DNA of 64,000 nt, taken from CAZLPZ01 sp964561535. Lineage in GTDB: Bacteria > Pseudomonadota > Alphaproteobacteria > Micavibrionales > Micavibrionaceae. Both the position numbers and the translations under genes were made by a program. The notes below the pieces were generated by a model. That model was not told where the DNA came from and did not search any database. It worked only from the letters and a program-made list of their open reading frames with translations. The stretch is from the NCBI GenBank assembly GCA_964561535.1, contig CAZLPZ010000001.1, forward strand, positions 41,784-105,783. Reading direction: 5' to 3'. This document shows, piece after piece, positions 34,110 to 42,452 of the stretch (position 1 is the stretch's first letter; the number at the start of each line of letters is the position of its first letter).

Positions 34110-34577
34110 ATGAAGTCTTTTCTGATCCTCACCTTCTTTTTATCTCTTTCAGCCTTTACAATATCGGCTTGTACACCGACCCGAACCGTACGGGGGAATA
34201 TTGTCGACGATTTTCGCCTAGCCCGCGTGACACCCGGGGTGTCCACCCAATCCGATGTCATGAACACCATCGGATCCCCCACGACAGCCGACCCCTTTGA
34301 CCCAAATATTTGGTACTATATCGGCCAAAAAACCGAGAAAAAGGGGATTTTGGATCCAAAAGTCACCGACGAACGCATCATCCGAATAACCTTTGACCCC
34401 AAAACGCGGATCGTTGCCGAAATTGCGCCGCTGGATACCAAACGCAACGATATCCCCTTAGAAAAACGGGTAACCCCCACATCGGGCAATGATTTAAACG
34501 CCGTTCAACAAATGATTGGCAATATCGGGAAATTCAACAAATCCGGCGGCAAGGCCAGCCCCACGGATGTCCATTAA
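34110..34577 (+). CDS. bamE: SmpA/OmlA (BamE-like) outer membrane lipoprotein
   Basis: A 155-aa lipoprotein starting at ATG 34110. The signal peptide MKSFLILTFFLSLSAFTISA ends at a lipobox with the lipidated Cys (ISA-C). The SmpA/OmlA domain follows: VTPGVSTQSDVMNTIGSPTT, PNIWYYIGQ and a beta strand DERIIRITFDPKTR. BamE stabilises the BAM complex that inserts beta-barrels into the outer membrane. An earlier in-frame ATG at 34053 lies inside a dispersed repeat and would bury the signal peptide, so it is rejected. The response regulator gene follows by 14 bases. Confidence 0.88.
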   Translation: MKSFLILTFFLSLSAFTISACTPTRTVRGNIVDDFRLARVTPGVSTQSDVMNTIGSPTTADPFDPNIWYYIGQKTEKKGILDPKVTDERIIRITFDPKTRIVAEIAPLDTKRNDIPLEKRVTPTSGNDLNAVQQMIGNIGKFNKSGGKASPTDVH

Positions 34578-34591
34578 AAGGAATATATCAT

Positions 34592-35137
34592 ATGACTAAA
34601 GGAAAACTCCTGATCGTCGATGACGATGTGGTTCTGGCCCAACGGTTGGGCAAAGCCATGGAAAAACGAGATTTTGTTGTGGCGGTTGCACATACGGTAG
34701 ATACGGGCCTGGATACCGCGCGGACCATGCGCCCCGATTACGCCCTGTTCGATTTACGCCTCGCCGATGGGTCAGGATTGGACCTGGTGGCATTGGTTAA
34801 AAAGGCCGTCCCCGATTGTCGGATTGTTATGATGACGGCCTATGGCAATATCGCAACCGCTGTATCCGCGATTAAACAAGGGGCGGTTGATTATTTACCG
34901 AAACCCGCCGATGCCGATGCGATCGAAGCCGCGTTGCTGGCCCACGCGGGCACAAAATTGCCCCCGCCCCCATCAAACCCCATGCCTGCGGACCGGATTA
35001 AATGGGAACATATTTTGCGCATTTATGAACAATGCGGGCGGAACGTGTCGGAAACCGCGCGACGCCTACAAATGCACCGCCGGACGTTACAACGGATTCT
35101 CGCCAAATACGCCCCCAAAGAAACAGGTGAAGAATAA
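34592..35137 (+). CDS. regA: RegA/ActR/PrrA-type response regulator
   Basis: A 181-aa two-component regulator. The receiver domain has acidic residues in LLIVDDDVVLAQ, phosphoacceptor Asp54 in ALFDLRLADGSG, Thr82 in MMTAYGN and Lys104 in DYLPKPAD. A proline linker leads to a Fis-type helix-turn-helix (WEHILRIYEQCGRNVSETAR, then RLQMHRRTLQRIL), the near-invariant DNA-binding end of RegA/PrrA/ActR. These regulators respond to redox through the RegB/PrrB kinase and control respiration, carbon and nitrogen genes. The kinase gene is not in the window, and linkage to bamE by 14 bases is unusual. Confidence 0.93.
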   Translation: MTKGKLLIVDDDVVLAQRLGKAMEKRDFVVAVAHTVDTGLDTARTMRPDYALFDLRLADGSGLDLVALVKKAVPDCRIVMMTAYGNIATAVSAIKQGAVDYLPKPADADAIEAALLAHAGTKLPPPPSNPMPADRIKWEHILRIYEQCGRNVSETARRLQMHRRTLQRILAKYAPKETGEE

Positions 35138-35198
35138 GCAATATGTTAAAAATATTTCTTTTCGTCAGAACAGTTTACTGCTTGTCGACGCCGCAAAT

Positions 35199-35222
35199 AA
35201 TGGTTAATAAATTCAAACCATT
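35199..35222 (+). promoter_or_regulatory. Inverted repeat at the start of the PBP1A gene
   Basis: AATGGTT (35199-35205) and AACCATT (35216-35222) form a perfect 7-base stem with a 10-base loop, ending three bases before the start codon at 35226. No Shine-Dalgarno is visible. It could regulate initiation or be an operator. Confidence 0.4.
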
Positions 35223-35225
35223 ATC

Positions 35226-37352
35226 ATGACCTTACGCGCTGACCAGAAACATCCTAAAAAATCGGGAAAAAACCCAAAACACCACGGAGATAGCCATCCC
35301 CGTCGAGGGGTATTCGTACGCGTGTTTTTCTTTTGCCTGAAATGGGGTTTTGTCACCGCCATCTGGGGAACCTTGATCATCCTGGGAGTCGCCGCATGGT
35401 ATGCCCGTGAATTACCCGAAATTACACGCGCCCCAAATATCGAACGTAAACCATCAATCACAATTTTAGCAAACGACGGATCTGTTGTAGCGCGCTATGG
35501 CGACATCAAAGGAGACAGCCTGTCAATCAATGATATGCCATCCGATTTAATTCATGCCGTTCTCGCCACCGAAGATCGTCGATTCTATTACCATTTCGGC
35601 TTAGACCCCATCGGGGTTTTGCGCGCCCTTGTGGTGAACATCACACGTAAAGGTGTGGTTCAGGGCGGATCTACCATTACCCAACAGCTCGCAAAAAATT
35701 TATTCTTGACCCAAGAACGAACCTTAAAACGCAAAATCCAAGAAGCGTTATTAGCCCTGTGGTTGGAACGTGAGTTATCAAAAGATGAAATCTTATCCGC
35801 CTATTTAAATCGGGTCTATATGGGGGCGGGGGCCTATGGCGTGGACGCTGCCGCCCAAATTTATTTCAAAAAATCGGCACGTGACCTCAGCCTGCGCGAA
35901 TCGGCAATTTTAGCCGGACTTTTAAAAGCCCCCTCTAAATTTTCGCCTCGGTCCAACCCACGCCTCGCGGATGAACGTGCCAATGTTGTCATTGCAAATA
36001 TGAAAGACGCCGGATATCTTAAAGACGACGGTTCAAAAAATAGCAAAAATAAACCTCTTCCACGACACAAACCCGTTGCAAACGACAGTAATCAATATTT
36101 TGGAGATTATATCGTCGAACAACTTGATGATCTCATTGGGCTTCAAATTCGAGATATTATTGTTGAGACAACATTCGACCCCGATATCCAACGCGCCGGA
36201 ACCGAATCCCTCAACCGCCTTATCCAAGAAAACATGGCGGCCAAACGCGTGACTCAAGGATCGATTATCGTCACGCGCCGTGACGGCGCGATCCTCGCCC
36301 TGATTGGAGGCAAAGATTACGCACAATCGCAATTCAACCGCGCAACTCATGCCTTGCGCCCGCCAGGATCATCATTTAAGCCCATTGTGTATCTAACCGC
36401 TCTTGAAAATGGATATACACCCGATACCCTCGTCATGGATGTGCCCATTACAGAAGGAATATATAAGCCGACAAACTTTGATGATAAATATTACGGGGAA
36501 ATTCCGCTTCGCCTGGCCTTTGCTTATTCCCTGAACACCATCGCCATTCAGTTGATGCAGCAAGTGGGAACAGGCGCCGTTATTGATACGGCACGGCGTT
36601 TAGGAATTACCGCTGATCTTGTCCCGAACTTGTCAACTGCCTTGGGGGCCAACGGCGTTCCCCAAATTGAAATGATCTCGGCCTATACCAGTATTGCAAA
36701 CGGTGGGTTAGGGATCACACCCTATGGCATTTTAAAAGTCACAGACGGCGACAAAAATATCTTGTATGAACAATCGCCTTTAACCGACTTTCCCCGCGTC
36801 GCATCGCAAAGCGCAATACGCAATCTAACAATTTTAATGCAAGGAACCGTCCAAATCGGAACAGGTCAAGGCGCCAGCTTGGGACCAGATATCTTTGCCG
36901 CCGGGAAAACTGGCACATCCCAAGATTACCGGGATGCCTGGTTTTCAGGGTTTACAGAATCTTATGTCGCGACCGTTTGGGTTGGCAATGATAACAACAG
37001 CTCAATGAAACGCGTCACCGGCGGGTCGATTCCCGCAATCATTTGGCGTGACACCATGAACGCCGCCCTAAGTGATCCAACCCCCGCCCCTGACCATGTA
37101 CCGGTCTCGAATGACGGGGCCTTTGGAGGGTTACTCGATCGTGTCCTATCCTATCCAGCTGGAAACAATGAAACTTCCGCCGACACAGCCTATGACGGCA
37201 ATCCCAGAGACAGCGAATCGGATAAAGGATTTTGGTGGTGGAATAAAAAAGAAAATGAACCCGAACCTCCTCCGGCCACCGAAAACCCAATCGTTGACGG
37301 CGTTTATTCTCCTGCCCACGACACAAAACCACGGAACCGTTATAATAATTAA
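35226..37352 (+). CDS. Penicillin-binding protein 1A (bifunctional class A PBP)
   Basis: A 708-aa enzyme: basic cytoplasmic tail, one membrane helix (about 33-58), a GT51 glycosyltransferase domain (about 85-255) with the catalytic Glu in ATEDRRFYYHFGLD and GGSTITQQLAKNLFL, and a transpeptidase domain (about 320-610). The active-site serine is in PPGSSFKPIVYL, the second motif is SLN (AYSLNTIAI), and the third is KTGTS. It polymerises lipid II and cross-links peptidoglycan. The C-terminus (about 625-708) is polar and low-complexity with a Trp/Lys-rich patch, and is probably disordered in the periplasm. It is an independent unit after regA. Confidence 0.94.
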   Translation: MTLRADQKHPKKSGKNPKHHGDSHPRRGVFVRVFFFCLKWGFVTAIWGTLIILGVAAWYARELPEITRAPNIERKPSITILANDGSVVARYGDIKGDSLSINDMPSDLIHAVLATEDRRFYYHFGLDPIGVLRALVVNITRKGVVQGGSTITQQLAKNLFLTQERTLKRKIQEALLALWLERELSKDEILSAYLNRVYMGAGAYGVDAAAQIYFKKSARDLSLRESAILAGLLKAPSKFSPRSNPRLADERANVVIANMKDAGYLKDDGSKNSKNKPLPRHKPVANDSNQYFGDYIVEQLDDLIGLQIRDIIVETTFDPDIQRAGTESLNRLIQENMAAKRVTQGSIIVTRRDGAILALIGGKDYAQSQFNRATHALRPPGSSFKPIVYLTALENGYTPDTLVMDVPITEGIYKPTNFDDKYYGEIPLRLAFAYSLNTIAIQLMQQVGTGAVIDTARRLGITADLVPNLSTALGANGVPQIEMISAYTSIANGGLGITPYGILKVTDGDKNILYEQSPLTDFPRVASQSAIRNLTILMQGTVQIGTGQGASLGPDIFAAGKTGTSQDYRDAWFSGFTESYVATVWVGNDNNSSMKRVTGGSIPAIIWRDTMNAALSDPTPAPDHVPVSNDGAFGGLLDRVLSYPAGNNETSADTAYDGNPRDSESDKGFWWWNKKENEPEPPPATENPIVDGVYSPAHDTKPRNRYNN

Positions 37353-37383
37353 GGTCTATCCCTCTGCCCCTTTATGACGACGC

Positions 37384-37411
37384 TTGAAATCTAATATTTT
37401 CTCTCTAAACT
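37384..37411 (+). promoter_or_regulatory. Candidate promoter for the secreted hypothetical-grpE unit
   Basis: TTGAAA (37384-37389) and TAAACT (37406-37411) with a 16-base spacer lie 36 bases before the start codon at 37447. It would drive the secreted hypothetical gene and probably grpE. A moderate match only. Confidence 0.35.
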
Positions 37412-37446
37412 AAGGCTGAAGAGAATCTTATCCCCCAGGGATCCCC

Positions 37447-37992
37447 ATGCCTCTATTAAAACAAGACCAATTTTACTTTTTTATCCGCGTCCTGATCTTG
37501 GGATTTACTTTTCTTGGGCCCGTTGCGGCGCATGCCCGCCCCGGTATTCCCCAAACTCCCCAATCCATTCTGGTTAATTATGCGGTCCAAAATAAAGAAC
37601 TGATCCTGATGCTGTCAACCCGTCCCCCGATATCTGGATGCGGGAAGATATCGAACTTACCTATTGGAGGTGGGTTTGATACGAATGCGATTGATCTTCA
37701 AGTCGGGGCCTATACTTTTACACCTGCAAAATATAATGTACATGGCCCCGCATGCGGCCCCACCTATAAAATGTCAATCGCACGCGTTGCCATTCCTCTT
37801 GCCGATCTTGAATCCAAAAAAATAAACCGCATCCGACTGTGGTCTGGGACAAATTTGGATACATTTCTAATAACCAATGATGACTCTCATCTAACATTGT
37901 CCCAAATTCCTGGCGCTCGTTTTTTTAAATTGGGAAACTATTTATTACAAGTCCCAGACTCGTTTAAACGCCTGGCCAGTCAAAACCAATAA
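37447..37992 (+). CDS. Secreted hypothetical protein with four-cysteine potential
   Basis: A 181-aa protein with a Sec signal (FFIRVLILGFTFLGPVAAHA, cleavage after AHA). The mature part has two cysteines that could pair (ISGCGK and GPACGPT) and alternating beta-like segments, suggesting a small periplasmic or outer-surface domain. I do not recognise the family. It ends 12 bases before grpE, so both are likely co-transcribed. With dsbB two genes further on, a periplasmic folding context is possible but unproven. Confidence 0.7.
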   Translation: MPLLKQDQFYFFIRVLILGFTFLGPVAAHARPGIPQTPQSILVNYAVQNKELILMLSTRPPISGCGKISNLPIGGGFDTNAIDLQVGAYTFTPAKYNVHGPACGPTYKMSIARVAIPLADLESKKINRIRLWSGTNLDTFLITNDDSHLTLSQIPGARFFKLGNYLLQVPDSFKRLASQNQ

Positions 37993-38004
37993 AGGATTCA
38001 AAAA

Positions 38005-38682
38005 ATGACAGACAATAATATCCCAGAACTTGAACCGGAAGACATTCTTCCCCCAGAACCAACCGCGACCCGTCCAGAACGCCCCACCTTTCCAGACCCT
38101 GCAGATGTCCATCTTGAAATGGACGAAGATATCCTAGAACAGGCCGAAAAACCAAAACCCGCCGATATTACTTCGCCCCTAACAACCGCACTCGACGAAA
38201 ATAAAAAATTAAAAGATCAATTATTACGCGCAATGGCCGAATCCGAAAACACACGCCGCCGATCAGATCGGGACCGTGACGATACAATGAAATATGCAAT
38301 ATCAAATTTTGCGCGCGGATTACTGACCGTATCGGATAATTTGCGTCGTGCTCTCGCGGCCATCCCTGATACCTTAAAAACATCTGACCCCCAAATTGCA
38401 AATTTGGTTACAGGCATCGAGGCCACAGAACGCGATCTGATGTCTGCCTTTGATCGCGTTGGAATCAAACGAATCAATGCCATGGGCCAAAATTTTAACG
38501 CTCATCAACACGAAGTCATGTTTGAAGGCCCCGCAGCGGGTGTCACCCCCGGCACCGTGATCCAAGTAATCGAAGATGGTTATATGATCCACGACCGCTT
38601 GTTACGCCCCGCGCGCGTCGGTATCGCCAAAGCCGATGGATCAAACGGCCCGGCCCAACACAGCGTAGATACCCAGGCGTAA
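38005..38682 (+). CDS. grpE: GrpE-family nucleotide exchange factor
   Basis: A 225-aa GrpE. The first ~60 residues are acidic and proline-rich. A long dimerising coiled coil follows (LDENKKLKDQLLRAMAESEN, then TRRRSDRDRDDTMKYAISNF). The C-terminal beta domain includes GQNFNAHQHEVMFEGPA and DGYMIHDRLLRPARVGIAK, typical of the family. GrpE releases ADP from DnaK. It lies next to a YegD-like Hsp70 rather than hrcA or dnaK/dnaJ, so it may serve that chaperone or both. The prolonged acidic N-terminus is variable in the family. Confidence 0.93.
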   Translation: MTDNNIPELEPEDILPPEPTATRPERPTFPDPADVHLEMDEDILEQAEKPKPADITSPLTTALDENKKLKDQLLRAMAESENTRRRSDRDRDDTMKYAISNFARGLLTVSDNLRRALAAIPDTLKTSDPQIANLVTGIEATERDLMSAFDRVGIKRINAMGQNFNAHQHEVMFEGPAAGVTPGTVIQVIEDGYMIHDRLLRPARVGIAKADGSNGPAQHSVDTQA

Positions 38683-38728
38683 AAACAGGCCCCCTCTTGT
38701 TTCGATAAAAAATATATTGTACCGTCCG

Positions 38729-38753
38729 CGCCTCTACAGAAAAACACGAGGCG
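38729..38753 (+). promoter_or_regulatory. Hairpin sequestering the ribosome-binding site of the Hsp70-like gene
   Basis: CGCCTC (38729-38734) pairs perfectly with GAGGCG (38748-38753). The GAGG at 38748-38751 is the Shine-Dalgarno for the ATG at 38757, so the stem would hide it. A simple hairpin of this kind before a heat-shock type gene is what an RNA thermometer looks like; activity is inferred. Confidence 0.45.
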
Positions 38754-38756
38754 ATT

Positions 38757-40031
38757 ATGCCCCAAACCATCGGTATCGATTTTGGAACCACAAACAGTGT
38801 CGTGTCGGTCGCAATGCCCGACGGTCAAACACGCACAGCCATCTTTCCGTGGGCCACCGGCGCATCGGAAACTTTCCGTACTATCTTGTGCTTTTGGGAA
38901 CATCAACGTCACCTTCACACCGCTTGCGGTCAAACCGCGATTGATGAATATTTAAAAGATACCGAAGGATCTCGGTTTATCCAATCGATCAAAACATATT
39001 TGGGATCACCCTTGTTCACCGAAACACGTTTATTTGGTCGACGTTTTGAACTGGAAGATCTCATCGCGCTCTTTTTAAAAGATTTATGGGCACGAGCAGC
39101 AACAAGTTTGACCCTCGACCCAGACCCATCAAAATACAGCGTGACATCAGGCCGGCCCGTAAAATTTGCAGGCGCTGACCCCGATGAACTCCTGGCAACG
39201 ACACGGTTAATTGAATCATACGCCCGCGCCGGATTTGGCCCCGTGACACTCGCCTATGAACCCGAAGGGGCCGCATTTTGGTTCGCACAACGTACCATCA
39301 AACCATCCTATGTTTTAGTCGCTGATTTCGGTGGTGGAACCAGCGATTTTTCAATTGTCCACATCGCAAATCAAACGGTTTCGCCCATCGCCCATTCAGG
39401 TATCGGAATTGCGGGTGATAATTTTGATTATCGTCTTATCGACCAAATCGTGGCCCCCAAATTGGGCAAAGGCAGCACCTATCAATCCTATGGTAAAACA
39501 ATGGATATGCCGATAAGCGTATATCGTACCTTTGCGTCATGGCATTTACTATCATTACTTAAAACGCCAAAAACAATCCGTGAAATTCAAGATGTTTTAC
39601 GCACATCATCCGATCCAAAGGCCCTTGAGATGTTGCTTCACATCATCCATAACGAACTTGGATTTTTGCTCTATCGGTCAATATCAACAACAAAATCGGC
39701 GCTTTCTCAACATGACCGTGCCGATTTTGTATTCGAGGCCAATGGAGTATTGTTAAAGAGCACTGTACGTCGCAGCGATTTTGAAAAATGGATTTCAGAG
39801 GATATAGAGAAAATCAGAACCTGTATCCAGGATCTTTTAACAAAAACAAAATTAAAGCCCAGCGATATCGACCATGTCTTCATGACCGGCGGAACATCTT
39901 TTGTACCTGCTATTCAAAAAATGATGGGATCAATATTTGGGCCTGAAAAATTGGCATCCGGTGATGAATTCACATCTGTCAGCGCGGGTCTCGCCATGAT
40001 TGGACAAACCGTTGAAAAAAGATCAATATAG
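38757..40031 (+). CDS. Hsp70-family protein, YegD-like
   Basis: A 424-aa Hsp70/actin-fold ATPase. Phosphate 1 loop is IGIDFGTTNSVVSV, phosphate 2 region is YVLVADFGGGTSDFSIV, and the adenosine motif is FMTGGTSFVPAIQKMM. It is only as long as a nucleotide-binding domain plus a short tail and lacks the DnaK substrate-binding domain and lid, as in E. coli YegD. Residues ~230-340 are an insertion with family-specific helices. It lies 75 bases after grpE and 4 before dsbB. The client is unknown. Confidence 0.88.
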   Translation: MPQTIGIDFGTTNSVVSVAMPDGQTRTAIFPWATGASETFRTILCFWEHQRHLHTACGQTAIDEYLKDTEGSRFIQSIKTYLGSPLFTETRLFGRRFELEDLIALFLKDLWARAATSLTLDPDPSKYSVTSGRPVKFAGADPDELLATTRLIESYARAGFGPVTLAYEPEGAAFWFAQRTIKPSYVLVADFGGGTSDFSIVHIANQTVSPIAHSGIGIAGDNFDYRLIDQIVAPKLGKGSTYQSYGKTMDMPISVYRTFASWHLLSLLKTPKTIREIQDVLRTSSDPKALEMLLHIIHNELGFLLYRSISTTKSALSQHDRADFVFEANGVLLKSTVRRSDFEKWISEDIEKIRTCIQDLLTKTKLKPSDIDHVFMTGGTSFVPAIQKMMGSIFGPEKLASGDEFTSVSAGLAMIGQTVEKRSI

Positions 40032-40035
40032 CGAT

Positions 40036-40539
40036 ATGTATCGTGTCCCCTTCCCCTTCTCATTTCAAATTCTCGCAGCTCTTACGTTGGCTTCGTCCCT
40101 CTTTTCGCTCGCCTTTGCTTATACCATGCAATATGGGTTTGGGTTTCAACCCTGTATTCTGTGCCTCTATCAACGCCCACCTTATTTTTTGGCCGCAGCG
40201 CTGGCCATCCTCGCCCTGATCCTTCTGCCACGTCAAAAACAAACGGCCTACGCCGTGCTGGCCTTATGTGTCTTATTATTCCTGATCGAATCTGCTCTCG
40301 CCTTTTACCAAGTGGGCGTCGAATATCATTGGTGGCGGGGCTTTACGGGATGTTCGGGTCCTGATCCAGAAACAATGACCACCGCTGAATATCTAGCTGC
40401 ACTCGAATCAGCTCCCATCGTACGATGCGATATCGTTCAATTTTCTATATTTGGTATATCGATGGCAGGCATGAATGCGGTCTGGGCCCTGAGTCTGGGG
40501 GTCGCCTTGACTCTCGGATTAATCAAAACCCGCGCGTAA
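40036..40539 (+). CDS. dsbB: Disulfide bond formation protein B
   Basis: A 167-aa inner-membrane protein with four hydrophobic helices. The first periplasmic redox pair is Cys-x-x-Cys in FQPCILCLYQRPPY, and the second loop has Cys in FTGCSGPDP and Cys in IVRCDIVQF. It passes electrons from DsbA to ubiquinone. ATG 40036 is chosen; the open frame to TTG 40000 overlaps the preceding gene. It follows the Hsp70-like gene by four bases, suggesting co-expression. No DsbA gene is in the window. Confidence 0.92.
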   Translation: MYRVPFPFSFQILAALTLASSLFSLAFAYTMQYGFGFQPCILCLYQRPPYFLAAALAILALILLPRQKQTAYAVLALCVLLFLIESALAFYQVGVEYHWWRGFTGCSGPDPETMTTAEYLAALESAPIVRCDIVQFSIFGISMAGMNAVWALSLGVALTLGLIKTRA

Positions 40540-40654
40540 CCCAATTTTCGGCAGCGGTTGTGAGGATAAAATAGGCCGCCACACATACGCCATAAAATAA
40601 TGCCGCCTGGGGCAAAGTTTTTTTGACTTTAAAATTAAATAGGTCTTTAAACAT
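40523..40654 (-). CDS. Small single-pass membrane protein (43 aa)
   Basis: A short frame from ATG 40654 to TGA at 40523-40525 gives 43 residues: a basic start (MFKDLFNFKVKKTLPQA), one membrane helix (LFYGVCVAAYFILTTAA) and a short polar end (ENWVTRGF). Positive-inside charge distribution and codon use look coding. Its last 17 bases overlap the end of dsbB on the other strand. No clear Shine-Dalgarno is present. It could be a small membrane-complex subunit; no family recognised. The remaining gap to 40801 contains only the terminator of the next gene. Confidence 0.45.
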   Translation of the reverse strand: MFKDLFNFKVKKTLPQAALFYGVCVAAYFILTTAAENWVTRGF

Positions 40655-40732
40655 GATGTATCCAAGGGTTCCAAATTAATGATCCCCCTGTCTTACGTCA
40701 AAACAATATACAAAAACAAGCTTTTTCGACAA

Positions 40733-40774
40733 TACACAAAAGAAAAGGGCCCTTAAGAGTTACCTCAAGGGCCC
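40733..40774 (-). terminator. Rho-independent terminator of the HNH/membrane protein operon
   Basis: On the minus strand GGGCCCTT (40774-40767) pairs with AAGGGCCC (40754-40747) and is followed by a T-rich run (TTTTCTTTT). It is a strong classical terminator about 30 bases after the stop at 40802. Confidence 0.85.
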
Positions 40775-40801
40775 GATCTTATCGTTTCAGATCAATCGAT
40801 A

Positions 40802-41164
40802 TTATTTCTTGGTCGTTGTCGTATGAATGGTTGTCAATAGCGCAATCGGCACCAGACCCAGCAACACACCTGTGGTGTGCGCCAACCAGACACCGCCCGC
40901 GACCAACAGGATCGATAATAAATCGTTCGATAATTTGCGCTCATGAACGATTAACGTCCCTAAAATCAAGGTGATCCCAGTTCCAATCAACGTCGATACT
41001 TTACCGCCCGACAGAATTGAATCGGTGCCTTGAACCACATTCATAAGTCCAAGTACATGAACCAGCACAGTTGTCGTTCCGACAACCAAAATCGATGCAA
41101 CGATCAAAATACCAATAGTATCGACAACTGTTTTTAGCGTTGAATCCAATAACTTACCAATCAT
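40802..41164 (-). CDS. Hypothetical membrane protein
   Basis: A 120-aa protein with three or four hydrophobic stretches (IGILIVASILVVGTTTVLV, LIGTGITLILGTLIV, LLSILLVAGGVWLA, LLGLVPIALLTTI) and a Thr/Lys tail. Its ATG overlaps the stop of the HNH gene by four bases (ATGA), with GGGAG eight bases upstream, so translation is coupled. The transcript ends at the terminator at 40733-40774. It could be a small phage-holin-like or envelope protein, but I do not recognise it, and no lysis genes are nearby. Confidence 0.7.
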   Translation of the reverse strand: MIGKLLDSTLKTVVDTIGILIVASILVVGTTTVLVHVLGLMNVVQGTDSILSGGKVSTLIGTGITLILGTLIVHERKLSNDLLSILLVAGGVWLAHTTGVLLGLVPIALLTTIHTTTTKK

Positions 41165-41772
41165 GACACACTCCCTTGTTGTTGGTTGGTTTGGTCTTCG
41201 TCCTGATCCACCAAATCGGTGTTCCAGTACATGTAATCCCGCCAACTTTCGTGACGAAAATGCGGCGGGAATTCCTGGGCGCGGCGTTGCAGCGCATGAA
41301 TAGTTGGCGTGACCGGTTCCGTACGAGGAATCATCCCCGATTGACGCGGTAATCGATCCCCCTTCATAAGATTACAATCATAACATGCCGTTACAATATT
41401 ATTCCATTCTGTACGGCCACCTTTTGACCTTGGAAGAACATGATCAAATGTTAATTCCGGTGTTGAAAACCGATGGCCACAATACTGGCATGTCCATCGA
41501 TCGCGTAAGAACACATTCATACGTGTAAAAGCCGGAGTTCGACGTTCAGGCACATATTCCTTTAATACCAACACAGCCGGCAACCGCATCTCTTGACTGG
41601 GTGATCGCACAACCTGATTATATTCCGATAATACAGTGACATGATCACGAACCAGAGCCTTGACCGCGTCCTGCCAGGACCAAATAGATAAAGGGAAATA
41701 TGATAAAGGCCTATAATCCGCATTCAGGACAAGGGCGGGGCATTGAGCCAAAGAAACAAGCGAATCAGACAT
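41161..41772 (-). CDS. HNH endonuclease-family protein
   Basis: A 203-aa protein with N-terminal QCPALVLNADYRPLSYFPLS and a central HNH nuclease motif: zinc-type CQYCGHRF, then LTFDHVLPRSKGGRTEWNN and ACYDCNLMKGDR. This exact class of HNH protein, starting with an ALVLNADYRPL-type segment, is common as a single chromosomal gene in alphaproteobacteria and cyanobacteria, with no established role. ATG 41772 is chosen for its GAGGGA site. It is followed by a coupled membrane protein gene. The 270 bases upstream (41773-42042) hold no other gene. Confidence 0.88.
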   Translation of the reverse strand: MSDSLVSLAQCPALVLNADYRPLSYFPLSIWSWQDAVKALVRDHVTVLSEYNQVVRSPSQEMRLPAVLVLKEYVPERRTPAFTRMNVFLRDRWTCQYCGHRFSTPELTFDHVLPRSKGGRTEWNNIVTACYDCNLMKGDRLPRQSGMIPRTEPVTPTIHALQRRAQEFPPHFRHESWRDYMYWNTDLVDQDEDQTNQQQGSVS

Positions 41773-42042
41773 TTGATTTTCCCTCAAGGAGATACAGTCT
41801 CTACATTTACTATTGTAACATAGTTTCACCAAAAAGGGGGATCTTGCGACATATTATCCATAATGCACCGCATCATAGGAGTGCAATGCAGCAACAAAAT
41901 TACGCGGATTTTTTGGGTCTATGGGGATGCAAAATGGGTAGAAATGTGTATAGTCTGATCCAATTGGATTGGTTCATTGGATAGATTGTGACAATTCGAC
42001 CAAAACCCTTAAATTCTACGTCATCGTATAAGAGAGGAAACT

Positions 42043-42438
42043 ATTATTTCTATTCCAAAACTCGGCGATCCCTTTTTAAAGGGCATATGGTTAACCGTGT
42101 GCCATCCTATCGGAATGGCACGTCGTGAAATTTTATGGGAACGTGCACAAGAACATTGTACCAAAGTAAACGCAACGGCAGAAAATATTAGGCAGGTTCG
42201 TGATTGGTTGATGACACCTCAAAACATGGGTTTTTTCAGCCAACTTTCACCAATCGATGGAATATATACTTACCCTCCCCTAATACACCCAATACAAAAA
42301 ATGCTCCATAACTTTATTACTGACATAACAGGTCAACAAACACCCTTAAGTATACAAGAAATGCCGACAGGAGAGCGAACTGCTGATAAATTCGTCATTT
42401 ATGACCCTGGCAACATCCTAAACAACTTTTTCAGATAA
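42043..42438 (+). CDS. Hypothetical protein with possible ATT start
   Basis: About 131 aa if started at ATT 42043 (IISIPKLGDPFLKG...), which lies directly after a strong AGAGGAAA ribosome-binding site. The frame stays open back to 42013 but contains no ATG, GTG or TTG until GTG 42097. A start at that GTG gives 113 aa (MCHPIGMARREILWERAQEH) with no ribosome-binding site. The protein is helical, with positively charged ends, and shows no signal peptide or family I recognise. It ends 14 bases before lpdA and may be read with it. The gene is AT-rich compared with lpdA. Confidence 0.55.
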   Translation: MISIPKLGDPFLKGIWLTVCHPIGMARREILWERAQEHCTKVNATAENIRQVRDWLMTPQNMGFFSQLSPIDGIYTYPPLIHPIQKMLHNFITDITGQQTPLSIQEMPTGERTADKFVIYDPGNILNNFFR

Positions 42439-42452
42439 AAAGGACATTACAA

